Made by a program: the position numbers and the translations under genes. Shown here one piece after another: positions 31,166 to 36,843 of a DNA stretch of 36,843 nt. Source of the DNA: Nemertoderma westbladi (lineage: Eukaryota > Xenacoelomorpha > Nemertodermatida > Nemertodermatidae); contig JAUCBJ010006908.1 of assembly GCA_032718475.1 (NCBI GenBank), forward strand, positions 1-36,843, read 5' to 3'. The notes beneath the pieces are model-generated. The model saw nothing but the letters and a program-made list of their open reading frames with translations. It ran no database searches and was not told the origin of the DNA. The stretch's first letter is position 1. The number at the start of each line of letters is the position of its first letter.

Positions 31166-32404
31166 GTTCGCGCTTTCAGACCTTTGGCAGTTTAACCCGC
31201 CAAATTATGATGTCTTCTAGATAATAAATCACTTTTAGCCTATGACAAGTATTTAATTCACTACACTAGTCGAAACCAATCTGTGCGCGATCATTCACCC
31301 GCTGGATATACCCGGGAGATTGGGTTCGACGGCTTAATCTTATTGCTATGTAAGCTTAATGTATTATTCGACTGACAGTATTATATAATCTCTGACAATA
31401 TTATTCACCTTCGGGGAATATTAACAGTTCCTTTAGGACGTGGCGCTCTATCTATATAAACAGAGTTATGACTTAAACTACTCACAACGATATGGCTTAG
31501 TTATAATTCACATATATGGCGCATTCTTTAGGAAATGCTTCGTTATCAGACTCACTCATACACAATGCTGCACAATACTGCACACTGATCTGCCGATCTT
31601 CACTGATTTTAGCCACGTATAAAAGGAACACGGACCGAATCATGTAGGGTCTATCAAATAACATTAGATTCACTTCAAACCACTTTAACATAAGTCACAA
31701 TCGTTATATGTAACCTTTCTCTCTTACCTTCGGTATATCAAGAATATTGGGTTTCGGGGTTATTTATCGTTATTCCAAATATAATAATTCATCAACCATA
31801 TTATGAAGAACTGACAGTAAATAGCAGTATAACAATATAAAAGTATGCACAGTAATTCAGTGTGCGTTAAGTTCATTAGTTTGATATTAAGTGTTGTGAT
31901 AACGGATATATGCCCTTTATAATTAAGCCTACTAGTGTTAGACTAAAACAGAAAAGCACAAAATATTTACAAGCCGTTCTCTCCTGGCTTAGGAAAGAAA
32001 GACCAACAACACTGAAAACTGATAAGAATAACCTTATTTACAAAGGCTTCCACCCAACACAGAGAAAGAGCATAAAGATAGGAAAATTCAGTTCAGTAGA
32101 TCTGTGATAGGTCGAAATCAAAATCAACTCAAATCCTATAGGCAGATACTTTCCCAAGCTGGTTGGACAATCAAACGTAGCCCAGATCCCTTCGCACAGC
32201 GAATCAGCCAATCAGCCGGTAGCTTGCGCTATTCGAGTTATAGATCCCTTTTTAGAGTATTCTAGCGACTGGGGGGGAACTGGTTAGCAAGGCAAACGAA
32301 TCAGTTATCCCACAAAAGCTTTTACACCGCTCCCAGAAAATGGGATTTAAGTCTATAAAATATACAAAATCACAATTTCTAATATACATAAATACTCCAA
32401 ACAA
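31166..32404. other. Intergenic DNA with a small unidentified plus-strand ORF
   Basis: No known gene. TATATAAA occurs near 31453 and TATAAAAGG near 31618 on the plus strand, without a recognisable gene behind them. A 65-codon plus-strand frame at 31910-32107 encodes a basic peptide (VRLKQKSTKYLQAVLSWLRKERP) that I cannot place and that may be chance. Confidence 0.4.
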
Positions 32405-33256
32405 TTAGTCTTTCTTGCGTGGACGGCGTTTACGCAGTTTTTTAAAGCTAGCAAGAGTCCTTTTCTCTTTGGGGCGAGCCACTTTACGAGGAGGGCTGTA
32501 GCTCCTAGGCGAAGGGTGCAATATAATTGCATCAGAAGGTGCAGGGTTACGATCGGTATACCCGCCGGTCGAAGTACCTGGTTGATTAATATCAACCTCA
32601 GTGGAGTGAGGTCTAACGGCCTTTAGAGCGCGTCTCAGGACAGCAGCTCCTACGGGTCCTTGACGGGTCGTCTGGACACTAGCGGTGGGTGGACCGTGAG
32701 TGGTGAGGAACTTTCTCGGTTTAATGGTTCTCTCCAGCTCGCGTTCTCGGGTTCGATATTCATATGGTCGCCGAGATATTTCCTGTAGTTCAGGATGCGA
32801 GTTCACAAAGATGTCGCCATACTCAGGGTCCTGACGGATAAAATTGATCAGGTGATATGTGGTTATATCATTAGGGTTAACGTTTCTAAGGTATTTCCTG
32901 ACAAACTTGGTGGAAATACACTCACCAACACGCTTCATTAACTCGTAACTTGGTACGCGTGTTTTCTGTTCAATCGACGCGAATAGATAAGGATGGAACG
33001 CGTAAACTCCCTCGTAAGCTCGTCCAGGGTAATAGCGATGTCGGGATTCGCAATGTAAATCGGCGTTCGCTTCCCAAGCTCGGATGTATCGCAGGGTGAT
33101 CATCTCGTCTACGCTCTCTAAATCGCGATTAAAGGGACAATTGTAACTTTCATGTCCTTTAAGTTGGCAGTAGTGACATTGAGTCATAAATTGTGGGCAG
33201 ACGGCAAATATATGAGAGTTATTAAGCCGGCAATAAGCACAATATATTTCCATCAT
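32405..33256 (-). CDS. Double CCHC zinc-knuckle protein with basic tail (283 residues)
   Basis: Near the start it has Cys6-X2-Cys9-X5-His15-X4-Cys20 and Cys27-X2-Cys30-X4-His35-X4-Cys40 (CHYCQLKGHESYNC), the second being a canonical retroviral-type zinc knuckle. Then come about 130 residues of mixed character and a Pro/Ser/Thr-rich stretch, ending in a strongly basic run (KKLRKRRPRKKD). Paired knuckles and a basic tail indicate RNA or single-strand DNA binding, as in Gag nucleocapsids and LINE ORF1 proteins. It is in the same phase as the 865-codon ORF upstream, and the sequence between them is open except for three stops, so it is more likely that protein's C-terminus than a separate gene. 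Confidence 0.6.
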   Translation of the reverse strand: MMEIYCAYCRLNNSHIFAVCPQFMTQCHYCQLKGHESYNCPFNRDLESVDEMITLRYIRAWEANADLHCESRHRYYPGRAYEGVYAFHPYLFASIEQKTRVPSYELMKRVGECISTKFVRKYLRNVNPNDITTYHLINFIRQDPEYGDIFVNSHPELQEISRRPYEYRTRERELERTIKPRKFLTTHGPPTASVQTTRQGPVGAAVLRRALKAVRPHSTEVDINQPGTSTGGYTDRNPAPSDAIILHPSPRSYSPPRKVARPKEKRTLASFKKLRKRRPRKKD

Positions 33257-34060
33257 CGGTTGTTCGAGGAAATAGGAACAAGGTACGCTCGAGTCTAGAG
33301 GAGTGAAGTGGTCTCTCGATGCTCATAATCGACAACGTTTTCGGGAAACGTAGTTGGCGTGTCGATAATCGTACGCTGTGAGACGCTGTGGACCTTGATA
33401 CCACTCTATGACATAATCATTGTCACTGCTCCGGGAAGCCGTAGGTTGAATCGCTTCTGATTCCAAGCATACTGGTTCATCCTCCAGCTGCATAGACGAA
33501 GTGGGTGCGTCGGTTTCCGTAAGTGGACCCACTGTCTGTATTTCCACGACAGAATAACCTGTAGATATTCGGGGTCTTTGTATAACGGATGAATGTAGGT
33601 TCTGTATACAAACGTCTTGAAAGACGGTAAATCCAGCGCTACTCAGTTTCTCCGCAGCTGAGTCTCTAAGACTGAGCTTGGTCAGCGCGCGGTCCTTGAA
33701 CTGACTATCGACGTTACGGAACGGAGTCAGAAAGCGCCGGAAACATTCGAAACGTATGAACTTATTGTGTTCGTCTAACTTGGCGAGTTTAGTTCCAAGT
33801 ATTTACGGGTGAGCGCGTATGGTACGACTGCACACATCGGCTAGCCAACCGGCAAGTGCTGCGTTTTCAAAGATCGTGTATATAGCTAAGGAAGGGCGAA
33901 GTGGAACACTCATAAAGCTATATACTGCACCAGGTGCAGTTAACGGTCCATCAAAATATAAACGAGAGTAATGATCTCCATATACCTGCTGGTAATTGAT
34001 AGGATTTCCAACTTTGAAATTCCATCCATATTCTTGAAAGGCAAGATGTCCGATGGATGT

Positions 34061-36658
34061 TCATTGTACTTTAGTAATGTCGCTGGGTGTATTGGCATAC
34101 ATAGTGCGAAAGAAACCTCGGCCTTCGGCCCAAGGAGCAATCAGCTGAGTATCAACGAAAGGGTATGGAATGTTTTCCATATTCCGGAAGTCGTTTTGGA
34201 GATCTCCATAAACAGCTGAGCCGATTTTTAGGATTCTTTCGTTAAACAACATTTCGAGCACGGGTTGGGGTAACATTGATCCGTCGATACCCATGGCCGG
34301 TTTGCGCTCGGTGTCGGTGACGTAACACTGCGCGAGCTCGAATTGTCCATGTCGAAGTTTCTTTTGTGTCTCCGTAAGGGTTTCAAAAGAATAGTCAATT
34401 ACGTCGGAACACGCTCGAGTGAATACGTGGGTAGAACCAGCGAGTCCTCGTATATGTATCATTCGCGTAGTTCCTAGTTCTCCCACCGGAACGCTACCTT
34501 CGTTGTCATAAGTAACAACGCCATACATCTCGATAACGTTAAGAGTCTCGTTCCATTCTTTAGTGGCGTTTTCGAGAGTCATTCCCACTGGATGCCACAA
34601 AGTAGCGCATTCGCTAGCATTGGGTAAATCTCTATACTTTAAGCATTGTGTAGTATAGGTTTCCACATCTCCATATCGTTTTATTCTTTCTTCCTCGAAT
34701 AACACGTCAAGATTCCAGTGTACCAATCGAGTTTTAATGAATCCATCAAGATTGTACGGAGGTAATATTTCTTTCTCTATTCTGGAAATATTATACGGTT
34801 TTCGAAATGAGTTTAGTTTAACTAGCTGATCTAGATGTTTTTGTAGTTGTTCGAGTTCGACGAGGTCGAGAGGATTGATCAATGGTAGAAACTTCAGACT
34901 ATGCGTAGGATCTTCTGGTTTTACCATGTAATATTGCTTTAAATTGACGTAATAAGAATGATCCTTAATTCCATAAAATGAGTCCGGCAAAGGTCTAGCG
35001 CGTATGTTAACATCGTGCACCATGCGATGGGCAAGATCCGCTCTATTGTCCGGAGGCTCAACAAGTACGCCATCGACACGAGCAGCCTCGACGGGTGGAC
35101 GTTGTAGCATGGGAGCGTCAGCAACGAGCTCTTGAGATCTGAGATCGGTGTTAACCGGTTGAGGCTGTACCGTAGCAAAGAGCTTGTCTTTAAAATGAGG
35201 AACCATCGAGGGGTGGAGAATCGTTTTGGAATATAGATCCGTCACGAGAATTTGAGCTTCTGGTTGGGCTAAAGCTGCTTCTTCCCTCTCAGTCAGCTCT
35301 ATATGTCTCTCCTCGAGCTGATTTTCTTCCGCTTGTTGTTGCAAGCGCTCGTCCAGGAATTCCTGTAAAGAGTAGGTTCGTCCACGTTCGATGTCCTCTT
35401 CTAGATTTTGTATTTCTCTATCGAACTGGGGTAAAGCTAGTTCTTTCACCGCTTGGACTTGTTGTTGCAATTTACGTTTCTCCAAGCAATCGTAAGTTCC
35501 TTTTCCGATTTTCTGCCGAATAGCGTCCAATGCATTTCGTATCACGCTCTCTTCGACTTCTGTAACAGGTTGGATCGGAGGAAGGCCAGGACGGTTGTAG
35601 GGGTTAAACGGTGATATTAGATGACCGCGTCCTAGTCCAGCAAGGTAAGGTTGGCGAATATCCAACGAACCCACTACCGGAGTGCCCCCAATCAACTGTT
35701 CAGGTAACACTAGATCTTTGAACAGTGAGTACAGTTCGGGAGGATCCGTAATACTATTAGGATCTAGAGTTTGAGGTATCACTTGGGAATGGGGAGGTCT
35801 GACCGAGTATTCCGGAACTCTGATCATAGGTTTATTCAATGATCGCTTAAGGCGCGCGACCGTAGGTGATACGTCGAAAAGGTTACGCTCGAAACTCCCA
35901 TAAGTATATCGTGTAAAACTGTGTTTAGCGCAACGTCTCCGCGGATGTTTATGCCTTTCGATCTGCTGGTTAGGTCTAGGGCATTCGTCACAGTAATACC
36001 AAAGACGCATGTCTTGAAGGGGAAACACGGGTGATCGCTCTCCAGTTTTACAATATTCCTCCATCTGTTCGAAGCTATCTGGAACGACAGGTAGGGGTCG
36101 ATCGGCGGTAAGATACATCATCGTAAAATAGAGCCGTTTGAGTTCCATCATAGGATCTGGATGTATACCTTGGGGATATCGAGTTTCGAGGTTTTGTTGA
36201 CTGGCAACATTGAGATAGGTCTCTCTTAGAAATTCTAGATATTCGTTGAAGCCGCTACGTTTATCAGGTTCTTCAACGTCTTCTCTTTCGAGCTTATTTC
36301 GAATAGAGTTCTCGTGTTCTATTCTCGATTTATCGTTTCGACTCCGCTGGGTATGATATTTAAATAAAACCATTTCCCTTTCGGTGTCTACATCGTCGGT
36401 GTCGTGTAAATCAATAGGATGACCAGTGGTCAAGAAGTCCATGTACGTACCATTACGATGCGTATAGCGAGCAGTGAATTTTCTATAGTCCAATTCACGC
36501 GTAAGTTGCTCCTGGGACATTGGCGGTTCGATATAACGACCATCGTCCTCCGTAGTAGTTGGATCAGCGTCGCCGCGTATCAAGCTATCGACAAACGCTT
36601 GTAAAGGTAGAATATATCTCTCCCTGATACCAAGATCATCTTCTATTAATTCAGTCAT
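34061..36658 (-). CDS. Uncharacterised 865-residue ORF (N-terminal part of the interrupted frame)
   Basis: An undisturbed 865-codon frame starts at ATG 36658, with an in-frame TGA six codons upstream (36676-36674) and a TATA-like word 35-42 nt before it. Residues 223-246 hold Cys-X2-Cys-X16-Cys-X2-His (CDEC ... CAKH), a plausible zinc site. Residues about 365-465 are Glu/Gln/Leu-rich and likely a coiled coil (LEEDIERGR, LDERLQQQAEENQLEERH). The rest is rich in Pro, Tyr and charged residues, with no signal peptide or membrane segment. The region before the stop (about 640-865) has a compact, mixed composition that could be a folded domain. Function unknown; a structural protein of a retroelement or virus-derived insertion is my inference only. 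Confidence 0.6.
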   Translation of the reverse strand: MTELIEDDLGIRERYILPLQAFVDSLIRGDADPTTTEDDGRYIEPPMSQEQLTRELDYRKFTARYTHRNGTYMDFLTTGHPIDLHDTDDVDTEREMVLFKYHTQRSRNDKSRIEHENSIRNKLEREDVEEPDKRSGFNEYLEFLRETYLNVASQQNLETRYPQGIHPDPMMELKRLYFTMMYLTADRPLPVVPDSFEQMEEYCKTGERSPVFPLQDMRLWYYCDECPRPNQQIERHKHPRRRCAKHSFTRYTYGSFERNLFDVSPTVARLKRSLNKPMIRVPEYSVRPPHSQVIPQTLDPNSITDPPELYSLFKDLVLPEQLIGGTPVVGSLDIRQPYLAGLGRGHLISPFNPYNRPGLPPIQPVTEVEESVIRNALDAIRQKIGKGTYDCLEKRKLQQQVQAVKELALPQFDREIQNLEEDIERGRTYSLQEFLDERLQQQAEENQLEERHIELTEREEAALAQPEAQILVTDLYSKTILHPSMVPHFKDKLFATVQPQPVNTDLRSQELVADAPMLQRPPVEAARVDGVLVEPPDNRADLAHRMVHDVNIRARPLPDSFYGIKDHSYYVNLKQYYMVKPEDPTHSLKFLPLINPLDLVELEQLQKHLDQLVKLNSFRKPYNISRIEKEILPPYNLDGFIKTRLVHWNLDVLFEEERIKRYGDVETYTTQCLKYRDLPNASECATLWHPVGMTLENATKEWNETLNVIEMYGVVTYDNEGSVPVGELGTTRMIHIRGLAGSTHVFTRACSDVIDYSFETLTETQKKLRHGQFELAQCYVTDTERKPAMGIDGSMLPQPVLEMLFNERILKIGSAVYGDLQNDFRNMENIPYPFVDTQLIAPWAEGRGFFRTMYANTPSDITKVQ

Positions 36659-36692
36659 ATCTGCTATACGAGTTCACCAATATTATAATGAG

Positions 36693-36700
36693 TTTATATA
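36693..36700 (-). promoter_or_regulatory. TATA-like box ahead of the Gag-like frame
   Basis: TATATAAA on the minus strand ends 35 nt before the ATG at 36658, so a transcript starting 25-30 nt downstream would have a leader of only a few bases. An overlapping AATAAA at 36706-36701 could instead be the polyadenylation signal of a gene entering from the right. Confidence 0.35.
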
Positions 36701-36706
36701 TTTATT

Positions 36707-36843
36707 AGGCGAGCGGGCGTCGCTGCCTACTTCTCCCTTGCCCCCGGACAGTATGAGATTCTCAGCGCCGATGTACCGCTGTCGCTATACTTTCGCCAAC
36801 GACGTAGCCGTACAACGACAACGATAACCGGCACAAGTCACTC
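36707..36843. other. Right edge, possible end of a neighbouring gene
   Basis: GC-richer than the spacer beside it. On the minus strand one frame reads LVPVIVVVVRLRRWRKYS and ends at TAG near 36725, like a short hydrophobic segment with a basic tail. The plus strand is also open. Too short to decide. Confidence 0.25.

Larger units (their letters stand above)
32405..36658 (-). pseudogene. Large Gag-like reading frame with three in-frame stops
   Basis: One reading phase runs from ATG 36658 to TAA 32405 (1,418 codons) and is interrupted only by TGA at 34063-34061 (codon 866), TAA at 33805-33803 (codon 952) and TGA at 33325-33323 (codon 1112). The pieces between the stops (85, 159 and 22 codons plus the 283-codon tail) have ordinary protein-like composition in the same phase, and no frameshift is needed. 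All three stops can come from single C-to-T changes (CGA to TGA, CAA to TAA). The layout is a long N-terminal region with a Cys/His cluster, a Glu/Gln-rich coiled coil, then two CCHC knuckles and a Lys/Arg-rich end. That order recalls Gag or another nucleic-acid-binding structural polyprotein. I recognise no family and see no polymerase here. Confidence 0.6.

Noticed and set aside
31910-32107. 65-codon basic plus-strand ORF.
   Set aside because: Short, no family resemblance, no promoter or splice context; only noted in the spacer description.
34061-34063. Programmed stop readthrough at the first TGA of the Gag-like frame.
   Set aside because: The contexts CAA-TGA-ACA, CCG-TAA-ATA and TTA-TGA-GCA match no readthrough signal I know, and three separate stops fit point-mutation decay better. 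Not excluded.

Overview
The window is nuclear DNA of an animal, most likely an aquatic invertebrate. It has a spliced eukaryotic GET4 gene with an 8.3 kb intron, LINE retrotransposon fragments, long AT-rich spacers, poly-G runs and three large tandem-repeat arrays that together cover about half of it. Nothing looks bacterial: there are no operons and no ribosome binding sites. I cannot name the species.

Layout. 1-1852: 3' part of a CR1-like LINE with an intact reverse transcriptase (RT) core. 1986-2900: 5'-truncated RTE-like LINE (copy 1) flanked by a 12-bp target-site duplication. 2938-4048: poly-G run, dispersed short repeats, a palindromic minisatellite and CTG-rich upstream DNA. 4049-13387: GET4, which I read as two exons (4049-4509 and 12859-13387) joined in phase 2 into a 329-residue protein, close to the roughly 327 residues of human GET4. 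Its intron holds a CR1-like 3' end, RTE copy 2, an inverted RTE endonuclease half, and a 31-bp minisatellite that runs right up to the exon-2 acceptor. 13388-18673: poly-G, a 49/40-bp minisatellite, AT-rich DNA and a CARD-like ORF on the minus strand. 18674-30253: an 11.6-kb, 68-bp CpG-rich satellite with 54- and 61-bp variants and several higher-order repeats. 30586-31165: RTE copy 3 (minus). 32405-36658: a 4.25-kb minus-strand reading frame, Gag-like in layout (coiled coil, paired CCHC knuckles, basic tail), interrupted by three in-frame stop codons.

Most striking observation. The 31-bp minisatellite unit equals the 17-nt polypyrimidine tract plus AG of the GET4 exon-2 acceptor, followed by the first 14 nt of exon 2. 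The array is therefore about a hundred tandem copies of a real splice acceptor lying in front of the functional one. The copied exon part encodes residues conserved in GET4, so the direction was exon boundary to satellite. The exon-proximal part is dominated by units whose acceptor AG has become TG or GG.

Second observation. The minus-strand frame keeps one phase over 1,418 codons despite two TGA and one TAA, each explainable as a C-to-T change. I could not place it in a named family; it may be a decaying retroelement or virus-derived polyprotein. The many apparent ORFs inside the satellites follow from stop-poor repeat units and are not annotated as genes.
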